Shown: positions 1 to 5,023, counted from the first letter of the stretch. The stretch is 5,166 nucleotides of DNA from Promethearchaeota archaeon (GCA_030605895.1 JAUWHL010000138.1:1-5166); one strand, 5' to 3'. The notes: generated by a model not told the origin, from the sequence alone. Program-made: numbers and translations.

Positions 1-368
1 ATCTCTTCAAAATTGGTTATTATTTCGAGTTTTTTTTCATCTAGTAAACCAATTGTACTAATTGTTATTAAATCAGTAGATAAATTTTTTTTAATTGCTG
101 TTAAAATCCCCATAATCGCCATAAATCGCTTTGAAAGGTAGGGTTTTTCGGTCTCCAGAATCTTAGTAATTTGGTTATGATAATCGGGATTGTCAAAATG
201 TCCAACCACATTTTGTGTTTGTGTTATTAAGTCATATATCTCATCTTCAGGAATATCCGATAAATCCCTAACTTCAGATTTTTCTTTTAATTTTTCATAT
301 TCCGCTAAAATATTATTAATTTCGTTTAGTAATTTTACTTTAATCTTATTTTGATTTTCGATCTTTAT
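1..368 (-). CDS. Partial hypothetical protein, no canonical start codon
   Basis: An open minus-strand frame of 122 codons runs from about base 368 to the left edge, so the 3' end is missing. The product is mostly helical and charged: a Lys/Glu/Asn-rich N-terminal helix (about residues 5-32), an acidic linker with DIPEDEIYDLI (38-48), then VVGHFDNPDYH (54-64) and a C-terminal helical part. I do not recognise a family. The frame opens after a TGA at 375-377 and has no ATG, GTG or TTG near its beginning; the first in-frame ATG is about residue 83. The codon expected to be the start is ATA at 366-368, overlapping by one base the TAA (368-370) that ends the upstream fragment. That is the usual TAATG overlap with G changed to A. 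A GAAGGG stretch lies just upstream. It may be a gene with a mutated start or one using a rare start. Codon usage supports real coding; function is unknown. Confidence 0.6.
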   Translation of the reverse strand, partial: MKIENQNKIKVKLLNEINNILAEYEKLKEKSEVRDLSDIPEDEIYDLITQTQNVVGHFDNPDYHNQITKILETEKPYLSKRFMAIMGILTAIKKNLSTDLITISTIGLLDEKKLEIITNFEE

Positions 369-370
369 TA

Positions 371-466
371 CCCTTCAAAACGAATTATATCACTACTGAC
401 ATATTTAATATATTGATTAGTTCTTATAATTGTTTTTTGATAAAATCTTGCCTTAATTGGTAATTT
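371..466 (-). pseudogene. C-terminal tail of a hypothetical gene (5' part missing or frameshifted)
   Basis: A 32-codon minus-strand frame ends in tandem TAA codons at 368-370 and 365-367. Its composition is protein-like, unlike the surrounding A/T-only sequence: LPIKARFYQKT near the start and KYVSSDIIRFEG at the end. It has no start codon. Its frame is closed upstream by a TAA (467-469) inside an A5 run. Inserting one A there would join it to an upstream stretch reading KIRKKFIIVK, so a single-base loss is a plausible cause of the break. The stop overlaps the presumed start of the next gene by one base, suggesting a former two-gene operon. I recognise no family. Confidence 0.4.
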
Positions 467-561
467 TTACAATTATAAATTTTTTTCTAATTTTCAATTT
501 AAAATGACAAATCTAAAATCGTTCTTGATATTATAAATTTAACTCAGAATAAATATTAATA

Positions 562-759
562 TTATAATTTATCAATTTCATACATTATTTTACCCTTTTC
601 TTTATCTTTTAGAAATTTTTTTGCTTCTATGTAAGTTGTTATGCTGTAGCAACCTAAATATTCTCGAATCATTCGGGAAAAACCTCGATTATTGATTTTA
701 TGTTTTTTTCTGATTTCTTTTGCGAGCAGTCCACTCTTGATATCCGAGAGAAAGATGCA
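562..759 (-). pseudogene. Hypothetical coding fragment, C-terminal part only
   Basis: A minus-strand frame of 65 codons ends at the TAA at 562-564 and is closed upstream by a TAA at 760-762. It has mixed, protein-like composition: GLLAKEIRKKH (about residues 10-20), then NRGFSRMIREYLGCYS (24-39), then TTYIEAKKFLKDKEKG ending in EIDKL. The basic N-terminal half followed by an amphipathic helix could be a small nucleic-acid-binding unit, but I do not recognise a family. The only in-frame ATG (670-672) would give 36 residues and split the best-looking part, so I read it as a 5'-truncated gene whose right boundary lies near 745-760, where the opposing TPR-like reading begins. It overlaps that plus-strand frame antisense, so both cannot be intact ancestral genes. 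Confidence 0.45.
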
Positions 760-933
760 TTAGAGACTTATGATAAAGTAATTAATCTTAATCTTGATAA
801 GACTTATGATGAAGTAGTTGCTATTGGTGCTCTTTATAATTCAGATGCATGGTATAATAAAGCTGGAATAGAATCTATGCGAAAGAATAAGAAACAAGCA
901 TATCATTATTTTCTATTATATCCTCTGGTTTAA
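700..933 (+). pseudogene. TPR-repeat protein remnant
   Basis: A 77-codon plus-strand frame. The first 15 or so codons are antisense to a better coding frame and are probably not genuine; from about base 745 the reading becomes TPR-like. EKDALETYDKVINLNLDKT resembles the second helix of one repeat and the linker. SDAWYNKAGIESMRKNKKQAYHYF matches the TPR pattern, with W/Y and A/G in helix A and A and F in helix B. Archaeal TPR proteins have many repeats, so roughly one and a half repeats indicate a fragment. Two 16-base direct repeats differing at one base (765-780 and 801-816) encode TYDKV and TYDEV. No TATA element or ribosome binding site is evident. The end overlaps the convergent HNH gene by 59 bases. 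It may be a TPR remnant left at a rearrangement junction; a small expressed protein is less likely. Confidence 0.4.
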
Positions 934-1954
934 TACTAAGATTAAGCATTAATTTCTTAAATTTCAATTGAGTAATTCTTGAATGTGTCTCTGAGCTTAA
1001 AATTTTCGAGTCTAACGCATTTGATAGCAGTTCTCTTATTTCTATAACGCTTGATAATTTGGATATTACTCTATTTCTTTGAAATTCTCCATAAAAAATA
1101 TTAAAGAGATTCGCAGATTGCTCTAAAACTTCCATATTTCCTTCATTTCTTATTGATTTAAAGTATTCCAAAAGTTCAATTTCGATTGGAGTCCATTCTT
1201 TTTCTGTTTTAAACATAGCGAATGCTTTTTCATAAAACAATTTCTTCTTTAAAACATCATTCTCGATTTTATCCATGAAAGTGTCTATCAACCTTATCCA
1301 AAAGGTTTCATCACCCAAATTCTTGCCATAAGAGTATCTAATACAATCTTTAAGTTCAAGATATTCACCGTAATTAAAATATAAAATTCCATTAACCCGA
1401 TATTTTTCTAAAATTTTATCGTATTTCCTTTTTTCCTCTATTTCGGTTATTTCATCATAACTGATTGGTTCATCTACGGCTTTAATGATAGTCTTTATAT
1501 CAATATTCGCACTTTTGATGGATTTCTTAATATCTTCAATATTATTTATATTCGCTTTTATTCTCCTTGCATCAGATTCTTTTTTGTTTTTGTTATAAAG
1601 CTCCTCAATTTTGGGCTTTAATTGTTTTGCTTTTATTAATGCTTGTATAATGTATTTCTTAAAAGCATCAGTCTCGTCGTATAAACCATTATCACTTTTC
1701 ATTAAATTAAATTTTCTCGTAGAGGGGCAAAGGTTTTCAATGCCATAAATATCAAAGTCATTATCTAAATTATATTTCTCTTTCCATTTTTCAAATTCGT
1801 CTGGCTCTCTTGGATTATATAAGACTCGTTCTGGAATAATATGATCTATTTCAATATCCTCAAATGATATCGGTATACCCTCATAACCACTTTTTTTACC
1901 GTGAGCAAACCAAATAGCATATCTTAAAAATTGAGGGATATTTTGTCTAGACAT
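875..1954 (-). CDS. HNH-endonuclease-like protein with large helical C-terminal region
   Basis: The 359-residue product carries an N-terminal HNH-like domain at about residues 8-90. Visible are the leading helix RYAIWFAHGKK (11-21), the catalytic-type IDHIIP (36-41, D37-H38), ENLCP (73-77, N74) and KFNLMKSD (81-88, N83, K86). This order matches HNH nucleases, which cut DNA with one metal ion. Many relatives have a zinc knuckle with CxxC after the leading helix and another before the last Asn; here those places read KSGYEG and STRKFN, so the cysteines are absent while the DH/N/N set is kept. Residues 105-185 are Lys/Glu-rich and probably coiled. Residues 186-345 are all-helical and unrecognised, perhaps a sensor or DNA-binding module. 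The ATG start has a TATA-like element about 20 bases upstream, consistent with a leaderless transcript. The last codons run antisense over the TPR remnant. Nuclease activity and a defence role are inferred. Confidence 0.8.
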   Translation of the reverse strand: MSRQNIPQFLRYAIWFAHGKKSGYEGIPISFEDIEIDHIIPERVLYNPREPDEFEKWKEKYNLDNDFDIYGIENLCPSTRKFNLMKSDNGLYDETDAFKKYIIQALIKAKQLKPKIEELYNKNKKESDARRIKANINNIEDIKKSIKSANIDIKTIIKAVDEPISYDEITEIEEKRKYDKILEKYRVNGILYFNYGEYLELKDCIRYSYGKNLGDETFWIRLIDTFMDKIENDVLKKKLFYEKAFAMFKTEKEWTPIEIELLEYFKSIRNEGNMEVLEQSANLFNIFYGEFQRNRVISKLSSVIEIRELLSNALDSKILSSETHSRITQLKFKKLMLNLSIKPEDIIENNDMLVSYSFA

Positions 1955-1970
1955 TTTTTAATATCTTAAA

Positions 1971-1980
1971 TTATATAATT
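1971..1980 (-). promoter_or_regulatory. TATA-box-like element for the HNH gene
   Basis: On the minus strand AATTATATAA lies about 20 bases upstream of the ATG at 1954, preceded by an A-rich run that could act as a BRE. An archaeal TATA box centred about 26 bases before the transcription start would place that start at or next to the ATG, implying little or no leader. No Shine-Dalgarno sequence is seen. Confidence 0.5.
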
Positions 1981-2160
1981 TTTTTTTACGTTTTAAAATT
2001 CTATGATTTGTAACGCAATTTAGTTATTTAAATAAAAGAGGTTTAAGGATTAATAATTGTAATGTAATATTATAAGAAAATCTAACTATATATCAGAAGG
2101 CATCAGACCAGATTTACATCAATAATGAGTTGATTATATTTTTATATAAATTAAAATAAT
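1981..2160. other. AT-rich intergenic stretch without a recognised gene
   Basis: This is the left part of the 630-base gap between the HNH and winged-helix genes. I find no credible coding frame on either strand. The minus strand around 2095-2130 has several TGATG- and CTGA-like motifs, but their spacing does not fit a C/D-box guide RNA. Confidence 0.4.
2141..2150 (+). promoter_or_regulatory. TATA-box-like element upstream of a structured block
   Basis: TTTATATAAA on the plus strand resembles an archaeal TATA box. Initiation about 26 bases downstream would fall near 2166-2172, the left arm of the inverted repeat in the next feature. No plus-strand coding frame follows, so it could drive a non-coding RNA or be a chance AT-rich match. 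Confidence 0.3.
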
Positions 2161-2165
2161 TAAAC

Positions 2166-2263
2166 CGAGATTTCTAGTGCAGCGGGAAAGACAGCTTCCC
2201 AAAGTATCGCAGGGATCTCTCAGAGTTTACTTTCTAAGGAGCCTTCCTTCTCCAGTAATCTCG
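2166..2263. repeat. Nested inverted repeats in a GC-richer block; possible structured RNA
   Basis: The arms CGAGATT (2166-2172) and AATCTCG (2257-2263) are perfect 7-base complements enclosing 84 bases. Inside are a GGGAA/TTCCC hairpin (2184-2188 with 2196-2200, 7-base loop), an AAGGA/TCCTT hairpin (2236-2240 with 2245-2249, 4-base loop) and a CTCT-C-AGAG palindrome (2217-2225). The segment GAGAT (2167-2171) can pair with ATCTC at either 2215-2219 or 2258-2262, so two folds compete. Base composition is visibly richer in G and C than the flanks. It does not fold as a tRNA: no T-arm GTTCRA. I match it to no known riboswitch. The right third overlaps the minus-strand coding remnant, so part of the pairing may be coincidental. 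Confidence 0.25.
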
Positions 2264-2439
2264 AAATTTTCAGCTTCTTCTCCTTCACTATAAGGAGTAT
2301 CACCTTTTATTCCTTCTTTCTTATATTTTTCAATAAATTGAATCCTTTAGCACATTAAAATCTTGTTTTTCATTCATTTTTGTCTCAATTAATTCATCAT
2401 TTCATTCTTAATAAAAATATTATATTTATCTTGGATCAT
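2227..2439 (-). pseudogene. Frameshifted remnant of a small hypothetical protein
   Basis: Three minus-strand frames follow one another with protein-like composition. The first starts at ATG 2437-2439 (MIQDKYNIFIKNEMM) and stops at 2389-2391. The second overlaps it (DELIETKMNEKQDFNVLK) and stops at 2330-2332. The third (IQFIEKYKKEGIKGDTPY, then GEEAENFEITGEGRLLRK) ends at TAA 2227-2229. Joined by two single-step frame changes near 2395 and 2345, they give about 70 residues: charged helices, then an acidic, probably extended tail. The best-supported part is 2227-2346. The family is not recognised. The ATG is preceded by open coding-like sequence (FNSKAKKILLFH), so the gene may have begun further upstream. 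Real decay and assembly indels are both possible; two breaks in 200 bases favour decay. Confidence 0.4.
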
Positions 2440-2540
2440 ATGGAACAATAATATTTTTTTAGCTTTTGAATTAAATATTAATTCCAGAACTAGTTATACA
2501 GAAAAGTCTAATCTTCCGAATCACTTTAATCTTATTATTT

Positions 2541-2549
2541 ATTTATACT
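2541..2549 (+). promoter_or_regulatory. TATA-box-like element for the winged-helix gene
   Basis: ATTTATACT lies about 40 bases upstream of the ATG at 2585. Initiation about 26 bases downstream would give a leader of about 10-15 bases. No Shine-Dalgarno motif precedes the ATG. A short upstream ATG frame (2568-2603, 11 codons) overlaps the start in another frame. Confidence 0.4.
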
Positions 2550-2584
2550 CATAGATAATCAATAAGAATGCGAGAATTTCTATC

Positions 2585-2869
2585 ATGGAATTTACAGATT
2601 TGACGAACTTTTTGAAAAAAAAGGGAGTCCGCGACACATTTCAAATTCTTTCTCAATTTAAAAATTACAGAATTGAGAAACGTATTTTTTATAAGAAATT
2701 GAACAAATTTAGCTATTATAATGCCTTTTTTAGGGAAAAAAATAAATTGCTGGAGAGAGGAATAATTAATATCAAAAAAAAGGAAGGCAAGACTTTTATA
2801 AGCTTGACTAAGAAAGGTATCACACTATTAAATAAATTGAAAGAATTAAATAATTTAATAAAATCCTAG
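2585..2869 (+). CDS. Small winged-helix DNA-binding protein
   Basis: A 94-residue basic protein with the layout of a single archaeal winged-helix domain: helix 1 at about 5-13 (DLTNFLKKK), helix 2 at 16-27 (DTFQILSQF), helix 3 and a long recognition helix at about 33-58 (IFYKKLNKF to KNKLLERG), a beta wing at 59-75 (GIINIKKKEGKTFISLT), and a final helix KKGITLLNKLKELNNLI. The pattern LLERGIIN, charged turn, FISLTKKG is typical of MarR/PadR-like and related archaeal regulators, which bind operators as dimers. There is no extra ligand domain and no cysteine pair. It is unusually lysine-rich. It stands alone on the plus strand, converging with the HEPN-like segment about 50 bases downstream. Its target is unknown; regulation of itself or of the neighbouring minus-strand genes is a guess. 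The fold is likely, the subfamily is not assigned. Confidence 0.75.
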   Translation: MEFTDLTNFLKKKGVRDTFQILSQFKNYRIEKRIFYKKLNKFSYYNAFFREKNKLLERGIINIKKKEGKTFISLTKKGITLLNKLKELNNLIKS

Positions 2870-2920
2870 TGCACAAGTATAAGCTTTGCTTAAATAATAT
2901 GAGCCGACATTTATGTTAGA

Positions 2921-3103
2921 TTATAATGATAATCTTGAGATAATATTTTTTGTTATCTCTACCCATTCCTTTATAATTCTTTCATCAATTCTACCATAAA
3001 TCACAAAGAAGACATGACCATAAATATTTCTCTTAGCATGGAGAAACTTTATCGCGAAATAATCTTCTTTAGACGTTATGCTTGGTTCTTTTTTACAAAG
3101 CAA
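2921..3103 (-). CDS. HEPN-like C-terminal segment with R-x4-H motif
   Basis: A 60-codon frame with a TTG as its first usable start. Residues about 19-35 read IKFLHAKRNIYGHVFFV, containing R-N-x3-H (Rx4-6H), the catalytic signature of HEPN ribonucleases found in toxin-antitoxin, CRISPR and abortive-infection systems. It is followed by an acidic turn (GRIDERIIKEW) and a final helix, as in the last helix of HEPN domains. HEPN domains are usually 100-140 residues, so this is only the C-terminal half. The preceding helices appear to lie in another frame upstream (3089-3186), and the two frames meet at A-AAA-AAG (3088-3094). It lies downstream of the four-TM gene on the same strand. No HEPN-partner nucleotidyltransferase is visible. 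It is a broken HEPN gene or one expressed through frameshifting; the HEPN call rests on one motif and helical context. Confidence 0.5.
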   Translation of the reverse strand: MLCKKEPSITSKEDYFAIKFLHAKRNIYGHVFFVIYGRIDERIIKEWVEITKNIISRLSL

Positions 3104-3186
3104 TCGTAAAGAATCTCATCTTTATGGCAAATATTATTCAAACCTAGTAAATTAATTTGGTCTTCTTTTTTTACTTTACTATTATC
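3079..3186 (-). pseudogene. Upstream half of the HEPN-like gene in a different frame
   Basis: An open minus-strand frame begins after a TAA at 3187-3189, inside the last codons of the four-TM gene, and stops at TAA 3076-3078. Its credible part reads KKEDQINLLGLNNICHKDE then ILYDCFVKK, helical and suited to the helix before the catalytic helix of a HEPN domain. There is no ATG; a TTG at 3139-3141 is the only conventional start candidate. A -1 shift on the AAG at 3088-3090 continues it as EPSITSKEDYF in the downstream frame, giving about 73 residues from that TTG. A single lost A in the A6 run explains the break equally well. The 5' part of a full HEPN domain is absent, so truncation is likely in any case. 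Confidence 0.35.
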
Positions 3187-4412
3187 TTAAAATAAACTTC
3201 CTTGATGCGCTCCGTGTTTTTCTTTTCTACCTGAATCACGCAAATAAAAGGTTTTCTATCAGCTTTATTATTTAAATTTTTCCATTTTTTCTTCAAATAA
3301 CGTGCTGCCCCTATCGTGCCGAATGGAGTAATGCCAGCTATAAGGAAAGCAAAATCACGTTTACTAGACTTACTCTCTATTTTCAATATCAGACCGTAAT
3401 CCTCTGTTTGAGTACTAATAAAATCATCTACGCCATTTACTCGTAACAGCTGATGATATTGATCTTTTGATGTTTTAACCCAACTCACAACTGATTGATC
3501 GACATCTTCCATCAAAAGCTTTGCTTTTGAATTGGATAGGGGTGAACCAATGCAAATAAGACACATATCCACATCATCCAGCGAGTCCTCTCTTGTAATT
3601 GGTTCTATGGCCTGTGGGGTTAAAGGTTCAAGTAAAGATGTCAAACATGCAGCTGCTTGGATGTCCGCTACGGCAATAACATCTAATCCTTCCCTTGGAT
3701 AAAGCACGGGTATTATTAATTTAATTCGGTCTGGATTGTTTGCACTTTTCCCGAAGAATTGTTTTAAACGCCGTTTATTCAATTGATCTTTAATCGACCT
3801 TAATCTACCCAGAATATATGCTCCAATACTTATTATAATGCTAATAACAATTATAAGTTGCTCAATCAATCCTAACGTTGGTCTAGAATAACTATAATAT
3901 ATTTGAAAAACAACGGTAATAGTAATAATGATAACAATTACAGTAGATTGAATTATTACAGACCAAGGAATACTTATTTTTCTTGGAATTTCTTTATCTT
4001 CTAAATAATCTTCTAAATAATCGCTTGGATTTGCTTGATTGAATTCTCTTAAACATTCATTTAATGATTGATCTTTCGTTTTTATATATTCAAAGGTAAA
4101 ACTAAATGGAATAAACTGATTAATTTTATCTGGAGTAGCTTGAGTAGTGGATTTTCTAAGTAGTACCTGTATATAATTACCATAATTGTCTGTTTTTTCT
4201 ATTCGATAATTCAATTTAATTTGGAAAAAGATAAGATAAAGGATAACTAAGATAATTGGAATGAACAAATAAAACCAAAAAGTAATAATCGCTTGTGTGA
4301 AGACTGCTGCTATAAGCGTAATGATTGCACCTAACGATATACCTGTAGTAGTATATAATGTTGTTTTAAGACTATTTCTATAATCCATAGCTCGATTATA
4401 TTCATTTATCAA
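3171..4412 (-). CDS. Four-TM membrane protein with cytosolic Rossmann-like C-terminal domain
   Basis: The 413-residue product has two hydrophobic hairpins: TM1 about 21-42, TM2 about 44-65, TM3 about 150-173, TM4 about 180-203. Basic residues flank the inner sides (K66, R70, R86, K87; R144, K145; then RLRSIKDQLNKRRLKQ), so both termini and the 66-149 loop should be cytosolic. Residues 229-395 form an alpha/beta domain: KLIIPVLYP, DVIAVADIQAAACL, DMCLICIGSPLSNSKAKLL (283-300), EDYGLILKI (337-345) and FLIAGITPFGTIGAARYL (356-373). The G-S-P-x-x-N loop after a strand and the later G-I-x-x-x-G-T-x-x-A segment look like a nucleotide- or ligand-sensing fold. I cannot name the family; a defence-type membrane effector or sensor is an inference. 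The TTG start is uncertain: the frame stays open upstream as TYEQL, which continues the N-terminal helix well. Confidence 0.7.
   Translation of the reverse strand: MINEYNRAMDYRNSLKTTLYTTTGISLGAIITLIAAVFTQAIITFWFYLFIPIILVILYLIFFQIKLNYRIEKTDNYGNYIQVLLRKSTTQATPDKINQFIPFSFTFEYIKTKDQSLNECLREFNQANPSDYLEDYLEDKEIPRKISIPWSVIIQSTVIVIIITITVVFQIYYSYSRPTLGLIEQLIIVISIIISIGAYILGRLRSIKDQLNKRRLKQFFGKSANNPDRIKLIIPVLYPREGLDVIAVADIQAAACLTSLLEPLTPQAIEPITREDSLDDVDMCLICIGSPLSNSKAKLLMEDVDQSVVSWVKTSKDQYHQLLRVNGVDDFISTQTEDYGLILKIESKSSKRDFAFLIAGITPFGTIGAARYLKKKWKNLNNKADRKPFICVIQVEKKNTERIKEVYFKIIVK
3998..4021. repeat. 12-base tandem duplication within the four-TM gene
   Basis: CTTCTAAATAAT occurs twice without a gap. 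The unit is a whole number of codons and encodes the repeated YLED in DYLEDYLED (about residues 131-139 of the four-TM protein), in the cytosolic loop just before TM3. It lengthens the loop without breaking the frame, and is probably a replication-slippage duplication. Confidence 0.8.
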
Positions 4413-4423
4413 TAATTGTTCAT
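4409..4423 (-). other. Four-codon upstream frame overlapping the TTG start
   Basis: On the minus strand ATG AAC AAT TAT TGA ends so that its TGA (4409-4411) overlaps the TTG start (4410-4412) of the four-TM gene as TTGA. This geometry would allow terminating ribosomes to restart at the TTG. It may also be coincidental in AT-rich sequence, or mark a one-base change near an original ATG start at 4423. Confidence 0.25.
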
Positions 4424-4471
4424 ATGTACTAGAAATTAAAAAACACCAAGAACCAGATGTAATTAAGATTT

Positions 4472-4480
4472 CATATAAAT
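4472..4480 (-). promoter_or_regulatory. TATA-box-like element for the four-TM gene
   Basis: The minus strand carries ATTTATATG here within a longer A/T alternating run. Initiation about 26 bases downstream would fall near 4450, leaving a leader of nearly 40 bases before the TTG at 4412. That is long for a leaderless arrangement and adds to the doubt about the start. Confidence 0.4.
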
Positions 4481-4591
4481 ATATTTACAATAATGTTACA
4501 ATAATATAAATATTTTCAATAATCATTTTAACAAACTGAATTTATTTAGATCTTGAAAATCTATGAACCAAAATAAAGCTACTGCCTGAGG

Positions 4592-4633
4592 TAAAAGAAA
4601 AAATATTTATATCTATATGGATTCTCTTAATCC
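4592..4633 (-). terminator. Possible terminator of the acidic protein gene
   Basis: About 20 bases beyond the stop codon at 4656, the minus strand has a GGATT/AATCC hairpin (4619-4633, 5-base loop). After a further spacer comes TTTTTTCTTTT (near 4595-4605). The T-runs fit archaeal termination; the hairpin is short and may be incidental. Confidence 0.35.
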
Positions 4634-4655
4634 AAAAGTTAATATCAATTAAAGA

Positions 4656-5009
4656 TTAAGCACGGAACTTTACAGTATCCGAAATTATTGATGTGGGTGT
4701 AAATTTTTGCATAGGATTTAATTCAAGTGTAACATATACTTCTTCCTGTAACCAATCTCTATCCACCTTATCCTTTTTTATTTTCACTTCAAATGTTTCT
4801 TCTAAATCCTTTGGATCAATTATCCGTTGTATTTTCGTAATAAAATCGTCGGGTGAAAATGTATCATGTTCGAAAAAATTCATAGTTAACATCCATTTGA
4901 TAATCTTTTCATGCTCTTCGAATTTTATTTCTGTATTTACACTAAATTCAATATAATCTTCATCCTCATCAACATTAACAAATAATTTAGCTTTTTCAAA
5001 TAATACCAT
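4656..5009 (-). CDS. Acidic hypothetical protein, 117 residues
   Basis: A complete minus-strand gene from ATG to TAA. The product is acidic and looks like a compact alpha+beta protein: strand AKLFVNVDEDEDYIEFSV (7-24), helix EEHEKIIKWMLTMNFF (31-46), a Phe/Asp-rich turn HDTFSPDDF (48-56), helix FITKIQRII, strand ETFEVKIKKD (71-80), WLQEEVYVTLEL (86-97) and a short tail ending SDTVKFRA. There are no membrane segments, signal peptide, cysteines or zinc motifs. I do not recognise a family. The DEDED cluster could bind metal, but nothing else supports that. AAGGT lies nine bases before the ATG, a weak ribosome binding site, and a TATA-like element lies about 20 bases upstream. The opposite-strand open frame (4693-4956) is a low-complexity Ser/Phe-rich shadow. 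A gap of 243 bases separates it from the four-TM gene, so it is probably a separate transcript. Confidence 0.75.
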   Translation of the reverse strand: MVLFEKAKLFVNVDEDEDYIEFSVNTEIKFEEHEKIIKWMLTMNFFEHDTFSPDDFITKIQRIIDPKDLEETFEVKIKKDKVDRDWLQEEVYVTLELNPMQKFTPTSIISDTVKFRA

Positions 5010-5023
5010 CTTTTAATTACCTT

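Noticed and set aside
2095..2130. Possible C/D-box guide RNA on the minus strand (TGATG and CTGA motifs)
   Set aside because: The motifs overlap or are only a few bases apart, leaving no room for two guide segments of about 10-12 bases, and box C is imperfect.
2137..2227. Open reading of about 30 codons beyond the TAA at 2227 on the minus strand
   Set aside because: It is Cys/Arg-rich without a helix or strand pattern and would require reading through a stop; it is explained by the GC-richer structured block.
2166..2264. tRNA gene with an intron, suggested by a 7-base closing stem
   Set aside because: The 17 bases before the 3' arm do not form a T-arm and lack GTTCRA; no D-arm or anticodon arm of correct geometry is present on either strand.
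2568..2603. Short ATG frame of 11 codons overlapping the winged-helix start
   Set aside because: It is too short and has no ribosome binding site; the frame at 2585 has clear winged-helix character.
2880..2890. AAGC-TTT-GCTT hairpin after the winged-helix gene as a terminator
   Set aside because: The stem is four bases with a three-base loop and no T-run follows directly; too weak to support.
4496..4612. Short plus-strand frames and a TATA-like run near 4600
   Set aside because: The only ATG frame there (4563) has eight codons; the TATA-like run is followed by the opposing gene's 3' end and no plus-strand gene.
4693..4956. Plus-strand open frame of 87 codons
   Set aside because: It is antisense to the acidic 117-codon gene, is Ser/Phe/Ile-rich with no domain pattern, and has no promoter; the minus-strand reading is clearly the protein-like one.
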